A stretch of 28,889 nucleotides of DNA from a virus: the IMG/VR virus record IMGVR_UViG_3300042397_003672, positions 1 to 28,889 of that record; one strand, 5' to 3'. Shown piece after piece: positions 8,901 through 17,262 of this stretch. The stretch's first letter is position 1; each line of letters starts with the position of its first letter. A program made the translations under genes and the position numbers. The notes under the pieces were generated by a model. The model did no database searches. It was not told where the DNA came from and saw nothing but the letters and a program-made list of their open reading frames with translations.

Positions 8901-11900
8901 TTGGTGTAGAGGGAAGTGGGGTATAGTCGACTGCAGGCCTTGGCTCATTAAGTACTAAACCACCATCTGCATATTTTCCAGCATTCAGTGCATCAAATGT
9001 TTGAGTTCCATATTTCGCAACGGAAGCTGCTTTTATTACATATTCTCCATTTGAAAGCATTGCTGGAATAGAATCAGATGTTCCAGTTCCTGGACCAGAT
9101 ACAACTCCTCCAGGGGATCCCTCACTATAAGTCTTAACTCTGCCATTACCATTTGGCAAGAAATGCCACCATCGGCCTACAATAGCTTTGTCTTTGTATA
9201 CCAGACCATTTGATAAGTATCTATATCCATCAACACTCTTGTACTCTGCTTTATTATTATTTAAATCAGCAAATTCTTTCTGTACAGCAGACATGCTTCC
9301 AAAAGCTTTGCTCTTTAGCCCATCTATAGGTACTGAAAAATTAGTTCCGCCGCCAGGGGAAGAAGATGGCATACTTTCATATTTTTCTTTTGTTATTGGA
9401 TTTCCAGCAGAGTCATAATACTTTGTAGGTGTGCCTCCCTTACCAGGTACAACCTTGCCTCCAATTGTTGTTGGGTCAGCTGTTGCTGAACTGCTTTTTC
9501 CTAGAGCTTTTAGCAAATCTAGTCTGAGTTGATTTAAAGTAGTTCCTCCAGTTATATCTAGTGCAAGGGAGGTTACTGCCTTCATATCTTTAGCAAATTG
9601 CTCTGTTAGACCTGAGTTTATTGTAGTGGTAGTTGGAATGATTGGTTTGCCGTTTGCATCAACTCCTGTTGGCATTCCGCCTGTAGGTTTTGTTGTAGTT
9701 ACTGGAATTGCTTTTCCATCTTTGTCAAATAGCCCTAGCTTAAAGAATGCGTTACGTATTTCTTTTGAAAGAGCAGAGCTTCCAGTTCCAGCAGTTTGAA
9801 CTTCTTTTGCAAATGCGAGTAGAGATTCTCTAACTGCTTTTTCTTCTTTCTTTCTTTCTGCGTCTGGAAGAAGTTGAGCCTGAATTCCTCTTTCAACTAT
9901 TTCGTTATATCTTTCCTGGAACTCCGTAAGCTTTGCAGCTATTTCTGATGCGGAAGCAGCTTTGTCTTGATTTGTTGCAATAGTATTAGATCGTTTATCT
10001 GAGGCATCTTGTATGTCAGTTGCCTTCTTTTCTAATGGTGCTTTAGCTTTTGCTGCAGCATCTTCAATTGCCTTAATAGCAAGATCCATCTGCCTATTCA
10101 TTGTAAGCTGATCTATTTCTAGCTGAGCACGATTTGCTGTAGCCATGTCTCCACGAGATACTGCATCAGCATATTCTATCTGTAGCTTTTGCAACTGTAG
10201 TGCATAGTTAGATGCTTCTTGTGTTGCTCTTAGCGCTTCCAGCTTTTTATTTTTTTCATCATCAATAAGTTTAATCTTTTTAGCAATTAGCTTTAACTCT
10301 TCTTGTGCGCTTCTTTGTGCAGCATTAGCTGCTCTTTGAGATGCTGCAGATACAGATCCGATGGTCTTCTTTAATCTTTCTAGTGCTGATCCAACTGAAG
10401 AGAATGTAGTTGCATTATCAGCTGAATCAGTTAATTTTTGAATTCCTGTTCCAATTGCTTGGGAAAATCCAGCTAACTTAATTGCTAAGGTTGAATCAAT
10501 CCTGCTTAAGTCTATATTAACTCCAGATGTAAACAACTTCCACTTTGCTAATATGCCCTTAATGCTATCTGATTTATTTGCAATTAGCTCTAGCAGTGGC
10601 TGTGAGTCAATTAAATTTGAATAAACACTTTGTCCTATCGCATCATTAATCTTTGGGTTATTACTTTCTGCATCTCCCATAACCATTTGCCAGGCTTGAT
10701 ATTCATCGATTACATTACCTAGCGCATCTTTAGTTCCAATTAAAGAATTTGTAGCTGAGCTAAATACATTTATTAATCCTTCAAATCCTACGCCAACTTC
10801 TTTGCCCCAGTCAGCGGTTCCGTCGCCACTATTCAATGTATTGATTAAGCTCTTAACAGAATATTCTGCTGCTGAAGCCTTATCAGTAATTGATCCAAAT
10901 GCACTGTTGCCTATAATATTAAATACTTGACCTGATTTTTCACTGTTAAGCATCGCTCCGTATATTTTTCTATTTGCGTCCGCTATGCTCATTCCACCTG
11001 CAATATATTGTGCTTTTTGATTTGCTACGAGTCTCTTAGTTTCAGCAGCACTTGTAGACCTATTAATAGATTCAATTAAATCTGTTAGACCCTTACCCTC
11101 TTCTTTTGCCTTCTTCATGTCTTCTATAGACTGTGGGAGTCCAGGCATTCCTATTGAATTATACTGTGAAGCCTTGCCTGCAATTGCTACAGCCTTTTGC
11201 TTATCAAGGTAGCCTTGCATTGTTTCTTGAAGGTTAAAGTATTTAACTCCAGCCTGCTCTGCCGCCTTTTCGGTCATAGAGAGACCCATTCTGGCATCTT
11301 GCCATGCGTCGTTATTGGCTTTAAAGATTGAGAACGCGGCTGTAGCTGCTGTTATAATTAATCCGATTGGACCAAAGGCTTTGGCAAAGTGTAGCAATTT
11401 TGGAAGTATTTTTATAAAGAATGTTCCAGCTTTAGCTGCCGCTGCCATTCCTTTTGCAAGACCTACTGATGCAGTTCCTGCGCTCTTAAGTCCAGCACCC
11501 ATTTTTGCATATGGCAGGAATGGAAGTATGCTGCTTGCAGCCATAACACCCATTCCTGCTGATGCTCCAGACATTTCATAACCAAGTACGTTAACCTTTT
11601 CTTTCTGCATCAAGGCCATACCGCCCATTGATCCAGCCATTCCGATTCCCATTTGGCTGCCCATGCCCATACCTCTTGGAGGCAAAGCAACTCCTGCTGC
11701 CTTTGCTTGAGCCTTAGTCATATGCTGACCATCAATCATATACTCTGTTTTTCTAAATCCGAGGCTTCCTACTTTTCTTTTCTGTATTCCATCTTGACCA
11801 GTGCTTCTCCAGTCTCCGACCATTCCAGGCCCGAAGTATGATCTTTGATAAGGATCGAATCCTCCATTAGGATAATGTCTTGCTGTAACTAAAGCCTGCT

Positions 11901-14900
11901 CTCTTAATATTTCAGCCTGTCTTCTTTGTATAAAGCCTTTAGCCATATCAGCTGACGATGTTGCAAAATTTCTAGCTGTTGCTACAGCAGTTTTTGAAGT
12001 ATTAATAATTGACATTGTAGACTGCTTGTAGGCTTGGCTAATGCGTGTTCCAGACGTCTGGAGTCCCGCTCTTAGTCTTTCTGAACCAATTTGAATTGAT
12101 TTTGTTAATGAGTCAAGTGCGCTATTTATTGGTAATGGTATAAGATTTCCGACTCTTAAAGCATTAATAGTTGCAGATGCATTTGGGGTAAAAGATCCAG
12201 TGTATGCATTTCCACGGACTCCAGTTCCTCCAACATAAGGGACACGTACAACTTGTGCTTGTGGATTACCAGTCGCTGTGTATGAGGATGTTCTGCTTGG
12301 AGTATAAGATGCTGCTCTTTCTGCTCTTAATCTTTCTTGCTCAGCTCTTTTTGCTGGATTTCCTGATCTTCTTGATCCATCTTTTTTAGCACCGTAGGCA
12401 TATCTACCTCTTCTAATTAAGCCTCCGCCGATTGGACCTCCAGCATTAAGATATGTTGGATTAGCATGCAAAGAATGGTATTTACTCCAATCAACTTCGA
12501 TTCCATCATCCAACCTTTTAAGCATTGCAATATAAGGGCCACGAATTTCTTTAGGCAATCCGTTTATAATCTTTACTAATTCTGGACGAGCTTGCACTAA
12601 TGCATCCTTCATTAGTCGACCATATCTTCTTGGGCTCATCTTAGCAACTATTGGAGCCGTATCACGTGCAAAGTCTTTTCTTGCTCCACCTCTAACAGCA
12701 AGCAAGTTAATCATTGCTTGTTTTTCCATCGAGTTCATTTCTTCAGCTTTTGCGACTGCTGTATTTCCAGATGCTCTAGTAAATACTCCAGATTGTCCAA
12801 CATCTGGATTAAAGTTACCAAATACATTTGACCTAGACAAATCTTTATTATTCATAAGAAGAGAAGCGGCAAGCTGTCTAATTACTGTACCTTCATCCCA
12901 TGGCACATTAGTTTTTACAAAGCGTGGGTCGTAGTCTGATTCTAGAGCAAGAAGTTTACTATTTTTTGTTGGGTCTAAAGGATTAGATACTGTTCTAGCT
13001 CCCATTACTGGGGTATTTATCTTAAACCCATTTCTAACAATTTCCGCCCCTATTGGCTCATGAATTGCAACTGCTTCATGTGAGACGCCTTTAACAAAAA
13101 CTAGTTTGCCTTTAGCGTCTCTGTATACACCAGATACACCAGGTATCGGGTAGCTCATGCCAGAGCTGCCAGCAATTCTATGTCCGTATTGAGTTATTGG
13201 CGTATCAGCAAATGATCCTAACGCTTCTCTTGAGCTTAATTGCTTTGCTGTTGTTAAAATCTTAAGCATCTTCTCTGGTGCCAACAAAGGAATAGGGTTT
13301 CCGTAAGAACTTCTACTCCTAGATATACTTCCGCCTGGAATCATTCCACCCTTATTAAGCAAAACTGGAATAGGTGGTCTGCCTCTAAAGACCCACTTCT
13401 TTCTAGAGGCTGCTGCTTCTAGTAGCATGCTTAAAGAACTTCTCTGTTTTTTGTTTGCCTTTACTACATTTCCAGAAGCATATTGCTCCTTAGTTTTAAA
13501 CAGTCCGTCATCCTGTAGTGCTGTAAATATATCATCTGGGCTAGCAATTTTTGATAGACCAACATTTCTTAATGCTATTTCAAGGTTTTTTCTTGCATCT
13601 GCTCCAGTTAAGCTTAAAATGTCGGGGGATATACCTATTTTTTGAAGTGTTGCCATTACGCTATTTATTGAATGAGGAAGAACAGCTGCAACTCCCATAT
13701 GTCCTCTTGTAGCATATCCTATCTGACCATGTCTTAATAAATGACCTCTTACATTTTGATCTAGTAAAGGTACTGCTTTTGGATCAATATTTTTTACTGT
13801 TGGTGTTACACGCTCAATTAGATCAAAAACATTTTTAAACTCTGACATACCAAGCATGGATTTTCTAACCAAATTTAAATGTTTATTTAATGCTTGGCTG
13901 GATGGATTTCTTGTTGCTGACGAATCTGGATGTTTTAATAATGGGAACTTTTTTTCAAGTCCCTTTACCTGCTTAATTCTTTGCTCAATAAATTTTTCTA
14001 GGGATCCTCCAGAAGCTGATTTAGCTAGATCAAAATTGCTTCTTGCAATACGAATAGCTTTTTCAGGAGACATCTTGGCATACTCTACTAATTCAGATGC
14101 ATCAAGCATTATCATTCTTAATCTTACATCATCTTCGTATCTTGGATTATTAATAAATCTTAGATACTCTTTCATCTGCTTTTTAAATCCAGCCTTATCT
14201 ATTCCCTTTGGAGTGTTTGCTGTTTCTCTTCCGTACCCAGTGACACTACTTATTATTTGCCCGCCAAAATTATAACCATTGTTTGCTGCATCTACTGCTG
14301 CATATAACTCAGGCATTCTTTGAATTTGAGGTCCAAAGACCACTTCCCGTGGAGTAAGCGCTGCAGTAATGTTTCCACCGTTATTTAAATAAGTGCTTGG
14401 TGCCATTGCTACTAATGCAGCATTAGCTGGATCCATTGCGGCTTGCTGATTTAATACATATCCACCAACTGGAACGCTACCTAATCTATCATCATAATTA
14501 ATTGAAGATGGTCCAGACACAATGGTTTTACCTGGGCCAAATGACTCGATGCCTCCACCATCATTAAATCTAGGCATTCTAGTAGTTTGAATACTATAAG
14601 GAGCTCCAAATGTTCTTATGCCTCGAAGTCTTCCAAACTCTTCCATTACAGAAGCATTTGCTTTTTTCTTATATAAATCTCTTAGCGTAAACTGCCCATT
14701 TGCATCAACGACTGGCTGGTCCATCATTGGAGCTCTTGTTAAATCAATTGTTCTTCCTCGTGATGCAGCGTAGGCAGTTACTGCAGCACCCATGTCTGCT
14801 TCTATTTGTGCGTTTAGTGCAAGTATTCTTGCCTTTGCTTGCTCAACTGTTATTTCTGAATTTCTTAATTGTTGAACTATTGCTGCTGCTTGTGTTGCTG

Positions 14901-17262
14901 CGCTGTCGGCAAATCTTTGAGTTATTGGAAGAATATCATCGAATGTATCCAGAAGCTCTCTGCTTACTGTTCCACCCATAGCAATTGTTTTCTTTAATGA
15001 TGCTACTTCTTGCTCTGTCTGCATTCCAAGTGTTGCCATTAATGCATGGAATTTTGCTGCCTCTCCTGGAACAATTCCAGTTGATATTCCCTTAACACTT
15101 GTTAGACCCTCAACGTTTGGAAGTCTATCATGCATGTACATTTGAGGAGTTCTTGCTATTCCTCTGTTTACTGGAACTGCTCCTGGGACCCCTCCAAATA
15201 TTGTTGCAGGATTATTTGGGTCTCTAGGATTAATGTGTGACATTGCCCTTGTATTAGGATCTCCCACATAAGGATCAGAAGCATCTACAATTCTTCTTCC
15301 AGCAGTAACTATTGTGGATCCGCCAACTGTGCTTACTCCTGGATTTACTGGAACTGCACCCTTCATTGATGCAGCTTGAAGGTTTTGATAATCTAAAACA
15401 AGTTTTTGTAATGCATTGTGAAGAACCTGAGCCGCAGCTGCATCTGAATAAAATGCATTCTCGACCATCTCTGCTGCTTTTTGTGCGGCAATAATTTCTG
15501 GAGTAAGCATTTTCCATCCGCTTGCTTTCATGAAAAATGCTCTAAGCTGTACAATTCCTTTTGTTATATACCCAAAGAAGTTAGCAAGCACACCCGTTAA
15601 CATAATAAGTGGTCCAACTAATGCAGTAAATCCTGCCATAAATGTTACTGCTTTTTTAATTGGTGCTGGTAAATTACTAAAGAAGTCTAGTATCTTTGAT
15701 GCGGCATTTATAAGCTTTGTTGCAACTGGAAGAAAGTCTTCTCCAATATCTGCAAGAGATGCTTTTAGCGATTCCATTGCTCTTCTGTATTTTCCAGAAG
15801 CTGACTCAGTTATCATTCCTAATTCTCGCTCAGCAATTCCTGCTAAATCTGAAGTACTTGCTTTCATTAATTCCATAACCTGTAAAGTCTGGCTTCCCTC
15901 TTTACCTAGGTTATTTAAAAGTGCGCTCATTCTTGCAAACTGGAACTTTCCAAACATCTGCTCCATTGCTCTAGCCTTACTTAAAGGATCCAGTTTATCT
16001 AGAGCAAATTGCAAATCCATTAATAACCCAGTTGTGTCTCCAGTATTTTTTGCAACCATTCCCATTACATCTATACCAAAATCTGACATCATTCCGATTG
16101 TTTGTTTTGTTGGATTAATTAAAGAAGCTAAACCTGACTTTAATGCGTTTGCGCCTTCTGAAGCATTAATTCCACCCTCTCTCATTGCAGTCATATAAAG
16201 GGCTAAGTCTTCAATGCTGCCGCCAAGCTGCTGTACAACTGGACCAGCTTTTGGAATTGCTTCTACTAAATCATTAAGTGTTGTAGATGTTTGGTTTTCA
16301 ACTGCGTTAAGAAAGTTAATTGATGCCGTAAGCTCTTCTGTATTTTGCTTAAATGCTGTTTGAATTGAAAGAGTTGCTTTCATAGCATCTTGTCTATCTA
16401 CTTCACCAAGTATTGCTAGTCTTGTTGTTTCTTCTATAGAACCTAAAAGATCGTTACCCATTTTTCCAGTTGCAGCAATATCAGCACCTAAAGCAATTGT
16501 GTCTTTAAAAGAAGCTCCCATAGTTTGAGATAAAGACTTTGCTGTCTGAACAACTTCTTCTCTAATTGCTTTTAAATCTGCTGCTGAAGTTGAAGCCAAT
16601 CCACCATAAACCTTTGTTAGTCTTACAAGCTCTTGATCTGCTTCTCTAAAAGCTTTTCCTGCTGCAGCACCGAACATTGTAAGAGGGACAGTTAATCCTA
16701 CTGTAAGCTGTCTACCAGCCCACTGAGTATTTTTACCCCAGTTAATTAAAGATCCAGCTCCTTCTGACAATGCACGATTCATAATCTGCATTTCCATTCT
16801 AGCTAGCTGTGCACTATTCTTTACAGCATCAAGACCTCTTGGAATCATTACGTTATACTGCATTAGCCCCTGGGCATTTCTTCCCAACGGCTGTAGTACT
16901 GAATTTTGAAGCATTACTTGCTCTTTAGCAAGTTCCCTAATCATACCCTTTTGGGTAGTGGCATGTTCTCTAAATGTTGAGAAGTAGTTCTTAAGCTTTA
17001 ATCTTCCAGCATCTAAGTTTTTACCAAACTTGTCTACATCTGAATTAAGGTTTACAAAGTGACTAGAGAACTGCCCGCTACCTGTTAATGTATCTCTAAA
17101 TAAGTTGTTTGCTAACTTTGTTGAAGAAGCTATTGCTCTGTTTGAAGAAAGAAGCTCTCTTTGTAATTGTTGGAGACTGGAACTAGCCCTGTGTACTTCA
17201 GACACAAGGCTAGACAAGTCGGCTTTGGCGACTATACTCGTTACAATTTGTTCGTCAGCCAC
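5956..17262 (-). CDS. Giant multidomain tail tape measure protein
   Basis: At 3768 residues this is far longer than most tape measures. It starts at GTG 17262, sharing the G of the upstream TAG stop, with AGGAG 6 nt before. The N-terminus (1-160) is helical. Residues about 200-470 match the phage tape-measure core domain (for example AFREADQELVRLTKVYGG and LVEAIPKAGPVVQQLGGSIE). Hydrophobic stretches lie at about 536-575 and 1894-1983, and a long coiled coil at about 2304-2490. The classic GPGTGTSDSIPAMLSNGEYV motif is at 2723. Embedded modules: an unknown one (about 960-1303), kinase-like (1304-1608), zincin 1 (2767-3106, H2937EFAH), GNAT-like (3284-3377) and zincin 2 (about 3400-3676, H3493EITH). 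The C-terminus has a typical VPADMLAMIHKNEAVIPANM stretch. It sets tail length; at roughly 0.15 nm per residue the tail would approach 560 nm if all of it were extended. Effector roles are inferred. Confidence 0.93.
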   Translation of the reverse strand: MADEQIVTSIVAKADLSSLVSEVHRASSSLQQLQRELLSSNRAIASSTKLANNLFRDTLTGSGQFSSHFVNLNSDVDKFGKNLDAGRLKLKNYFSTFREHATTQKGMIRELAKEQVMLQNSVLQPLGRNAQGLMQYNVMIPRGLDAVKNSAQLARMEMQIMNRALSEGAGSLINWGKNTQWAGRQLTVGLTVPLTMFGAAAGKAFREADQELVRLTKVYGGLASTSAADLKAIREEVVQTAKSLSQTMGASFKDTIALGADIAATGKMGNDLLGSIEETTRLAILGEVDRQDAMKATLSIQTAFKQNTEELTASINFLNAVENQTSTTLNDLVEAIPKAGPVVQQLGGSIEDLALYMTAMREGGINASEGANALKSGLASLINPTKQTIGMMSDFGIDVMGMVAKNTGDTTGLLMDLQFALDKLDPLSKARAMEQMFGKFQFARMSALLNNLGKEGSQTLQVMELMKASTSDLAGIAERELGMITESASGKYRRAMESLKASLADIGEDFLPVATKLINAASKILDFFSNLPAPIKKAVTFMAGFTALVGPLIMLTGVLANFFGYITKGIVQLRAFFMKASGWKMLTPEIIAAQKAAEMVENAFYSDAAAAQVLHNALQKLVLDYQNLQAASMKGAVPVNPGVSTVGGSTIVTAGRRIVDASDPYVGDPNTRAMSHINPRDPNNPATIFGGVPGAVPVNRGIARTPQMYMHDRLPNVEGLTSVKGISTGIVPGEAAKFHALMATLGMQTEQEVASLKKTIAMGGTVSRELLDTFDDILPITQRFADSAATQAAAIVQQLRNSEITVEQAKARILALNAQIEADMGAAVTAYAASRGRTIDLTRAPMMDQPVVDANGQFTLRDLYKKKANASVMEEFGRLRGIRTFGAPYSIQTTRMPRFNDGGGIESFGPGKTIVSGPSSINYDDRLGSVPVGGYVLNQQAAMDPANAALVAMAPSTYLNNGGNITAALTPREVVFGPQIQRMPELYAAVDAANNGYNFGGQIISSVTGYGRETANTPKGIDKAGFKKQMKEYLRFINNPRYEDDVRLRMIMLDASELVEYAKMSPEKAIRIARSNFDLAKSASGGSLEKFIEQRIKQVKGLEKKFPLLKHPDSSATRNPSSQALNKHLNLVRKSMLGMSEFKNVFDLIERVTPTVKNIDPKAVPLLDQNVRGHLLRHGQIGYATRGHMGVAAVLPHSINSVMATLQKIGISPDILSLTGADARKNLEIALRNVGLSKIASPDDIFTALQDDGLFKTKEQYASGNVVKANKKQRSSLSMLLEAAASRKKWVFRGRPPIPVLLNKGGMIPGGSISRSRSSYGNPIPLLAPEKMLKILTTAKQLSSREALGSFADTPITQYGHRIAGSSGMSYPIPGVSGVYRDAKGKLVFVKGVSHEAVAIHEPIGAEIVRNGFKINTPVMGARTVSNPLDPTKNSKLLALESDYDPRFVKTNVPWDEGTVIRQLAASLLMNNKDLSRSNVFGNFNPDVGQSGVFTRASGNTAVAKAEEMNSMEKQAMINLLAVRGGARKDFARDTAPIVAKMSPRRYGRLMKDALVQARPELVKIINGLPKEIRGPYIAMLKRLDDGIEVDWSKYHSLHANPTYLNAGGPIGGGLIRRGRYAYGAKKDGSRRSGNPAKRAEQERLRAERAASYTPSRTSSYTATGNPQAQVVRVPYVGGTGVRGNAYTGSFTPNASATINALRVGNLIPLPINSALDSLTKSIQIGSERLRAGLQTSGTRISQAYKQSTMSIINTSKTAVATARNFATSSADMAKGFIQRRQAEILREQALVTARHYPNGGFDPYQRSYFGPGMVGDWRSTGQDGIQKRKVGSLGFRKTEYMIDGQHMTKAQAKAAGVALPPRGMGMGSQMGIGMAGSMGGMALMQKEKVNVLGYEMSGASAGMGVMAASSILPFLPYAKMGAGLKSAGTASVGLAKGMAAAAKAGTFFIKILPKLLHFAKAFGPIGLIITAATAAFSIFKANNDAWQDARMGLSMTEKAAEQAGVKYFNLQETMQGYLDKQKAVAIAGKASQYNSIGMPGLPQSIEDMKKAKEEGKGLTDLIESINRSTSAAETKRLVANQKAQYIAGGMSIADANRKIYGAMLNSEKSGQVFNIIGNSAFGSITDKASAAEYSVKSLINTLNSGDGTADWGKEVGVGFEGLINVFSSATNSLIGTKDALGNVIDEYQAWQMVMGDAESNNPKINDAIGQSVYSNLIDSQPLLELIANKSDSIKGILAKWKLFTSGVNIDLSRIDSTLAIKLAGFSQAIGTGIQKLTDSADNATTFSSVGSALERLKKTIGSVSAASQRAANAAQRSAQEELKLIAKKIKLIDDEKNKKLEALRATQEASNYALQLQKLQIEYADAVSRGDMATANRAQLEIDQLTMNRQMDLAIKAIEDAAAKAKAPLEKKATDIQDASDKRSNTIATNQDKAASASEIAAKLTEFQERYNEIVERGIQAQLLPDAERKKEEKAVRESLLAFAKEVQTAGTGSSALSKEIRNAFFKLGLFDKDGKAIPVTTTKPTGGMPTGVDANGKPIIPTTTTINSGLTEQFAKDMKAVTSLALDITGGTTLNQLRLDLLKALGKSSSATADPTTIGGKVVPGKGGTPTKYYDSAGNPITKEKYESMPSSSPGGGTNFSVPIDGLKSKAFGSMSAVQKEFADLNNNKAEYKSVDGYRYLSNGLVYKDKAIVGRWWHFLPNGNGRVKTYSEGSPGGVVSGPGTGTSDSIPAMLSNGEYVIKAASVAKYGTQTFDALNAGKYADGGLVLNEPRPAVDYTPLPSTPISKLGKTTQAQIKYLRDWTNLLNTYYAAKYKDIFSFKPGEKIVTSLDTMPVVKGTKVVKDPDKALLDTQQYGGQYRHYDSSITMGLGLAGKPMFIPNPINEPSTMKNLNLISSFPFLAKGMSPVDYIESISKDAQKNPYGRMEILTTLFHEFAHALQFRINGYIKNSQKSRGLTDVGDPNKPTPGFLNIESGADVMAGGIFKEMYSNGYIPQIKKSVIDTLLKSQTLTASYGDVPAFDKRDPSSENFTWHPYNNNFRFKSVMTGFGMGDSASFDDTLTLRKQYLTENGGVPITFAEIGDSAAAIAAITPNMIPKGFHKGGPVGHRHGRNAPSTSGNTASSQGSWWDKLGLKMSYKPDGMMNPVGMTGFGILDAIKSLGAVAIGSVVPSLPARERDIASAAETTLVGPASRLFGSERFPSPWGESGLGMSSGWSKGMDVASILAAVVPFGMVARTSQQTAVNAAAFPAARAAASVGLAKPKPTLPSLMPDVLKPKKVMPSEYSLAYDASGSMHRIEVKLGDEVAGYLTWDKETGVVENLQVYPKHQGKNVATAMYNKAQTIAPITHSSYRTPAGDIFAHSIGDPVVPLNDSWLPGDWTQAQLDAAKLRNKNHVVTQLPKVKDPDLDGFSGPDIVGGQRVVGTENWGSLITENSDIMKILTELSAFYKVDVRPSVIRQKMTAGTAGYHRSDTQSVYFPDKTRGSVVAHEITHAADFQGAYWSFEDMLRYLLKTDRKAAEIVFNESMMNSYGVAKSGGNRPAWLYDSVASNLETYAPQHLPYWRGLLEKNANSQIPNIKPAGLDLGNPYADIYGFKLASMLKSSMREGYTHYRSPKFWEALIADENIPSHLAKKGEGYIAALKRYHVDETTPNDSFQLKKLLEYAIATKMAKGGLVGIPKFEAGINVVPADMLAMIHKNEAVIPANMNPFNPNATSSAVASGSVYNINVELNGTTVTAKDVAMEIHREMRIKEMAAGVNRTVGK
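6235..7065 (-). other. Zinc metallopeptidase-like module 2 in the tape measure (residues ~3400-3676)
   Basis: The segment contains GSVVAHEITHAADFQGAYW with the motif H3493-E-I-T-H3497. A candidate third ligand, E3557 in NLETYAPQ, lies 60 residues downstream. The module ends at AKGGLVG (3675). It is not a close copy of module 1: the sequences around the two HExxH motifs differ, so these are two distinct zincin-like domains. Confidence 0.6.
7132..7413 (-). other. GNAT acetyltransferase-like domain in the tape measure (residues ~3284-3377)
   Basis: The pattern is GDEVAGYLTWDKETGVVENL, then QVYPKHQGKNVATAMYNKA. The second part is a good match to GNAT motif A (V-x-P-x-x-(R/Q)-G-x-x-(I/V)-A-x-x-(L/M)), which binds the pyrophosphate of acetyl-CoA. 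The first basic residue of the R/Q-x-x-G-x-G/A signature is His/Gln (H3331-Q3332-G3333). The domain is short and sits between the two zincin modules. Confidence 0.5.
7945..8964 (-). other. Zinc metallopeptidase-like module 1 in the tape measure (residues ~2767-3106)
   Basis: This 340-residue segment is bounded by ADGGLV (2765) and KGGPVG (3105). It contains LTTLFHEFAHALQFRINGY with the zinc motif H2937-E-F-A-H2941. About 36 residues later, IESGADVMAG supplies E2977 in an ExxAD context, as in gluzincin-type metallopeptidases where that Glu is the third zinc ligand. All three ligands and the catalytic Glu are present, so the site looks intact. Confidence 0.65.
12439..13353 (-). other. Kinase-like module embedded in the tape measure (residues ~1304-1608)
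   Basis: The module is bounded by NKGGMIPGG (from K1304) and NAGGPIGGG (from A1607). Inside it, GVYRDAKGKLVFVKG resembles a glycine loop followed by a beta-3 lysine (K1391). A helix HEPIGAEIVRN follows, with E1402 or E1407. Then comes NKDLSRSNVFGN, with D1474 and N1479, like a kinase catalytic loop (D-x-x-x-x-N). The order Lys, Glu, Asp, Asn fits HipA or PI-kinase-type folds, though the Lys-to-Asp spacing (83 residues) is short. No clear DFG is seen; D1487 is a candidate. The assignment is from motif order only. Confidence 0.4.
15853..16665 (-). other. Tape-measure core domain (residues ~200-470)
   Basis: The conserved N-terminal region of TP901/PhageMin-type tape measures. Landmarks are FREADQELVRLTKVYGG, GSIEETTRLAILGEV, LVEAIPKAGPVVQQLGG, ALYMTAMREGGI and KARAMEQMFGKFQFARM. 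It is followed by a hydrophobic stretch at 536-575 (15538-15657) that could insert into the host membrane during DNA delivery. Confidence 0.8.

Noticed and set aside
11314-11583. Hydrophobic tape measure stretch as a separate holin-like gene
   Set aside because: It is in frame within the tape measure, has no start signals, and such stretches are normal in tape measures.
15530-16198. A 222-codon open frame on the plus strand
   Set aside because: It lies wholly antisense to the well-supported tape measure core domain and shows no recognisable protein or ribosome binding site.
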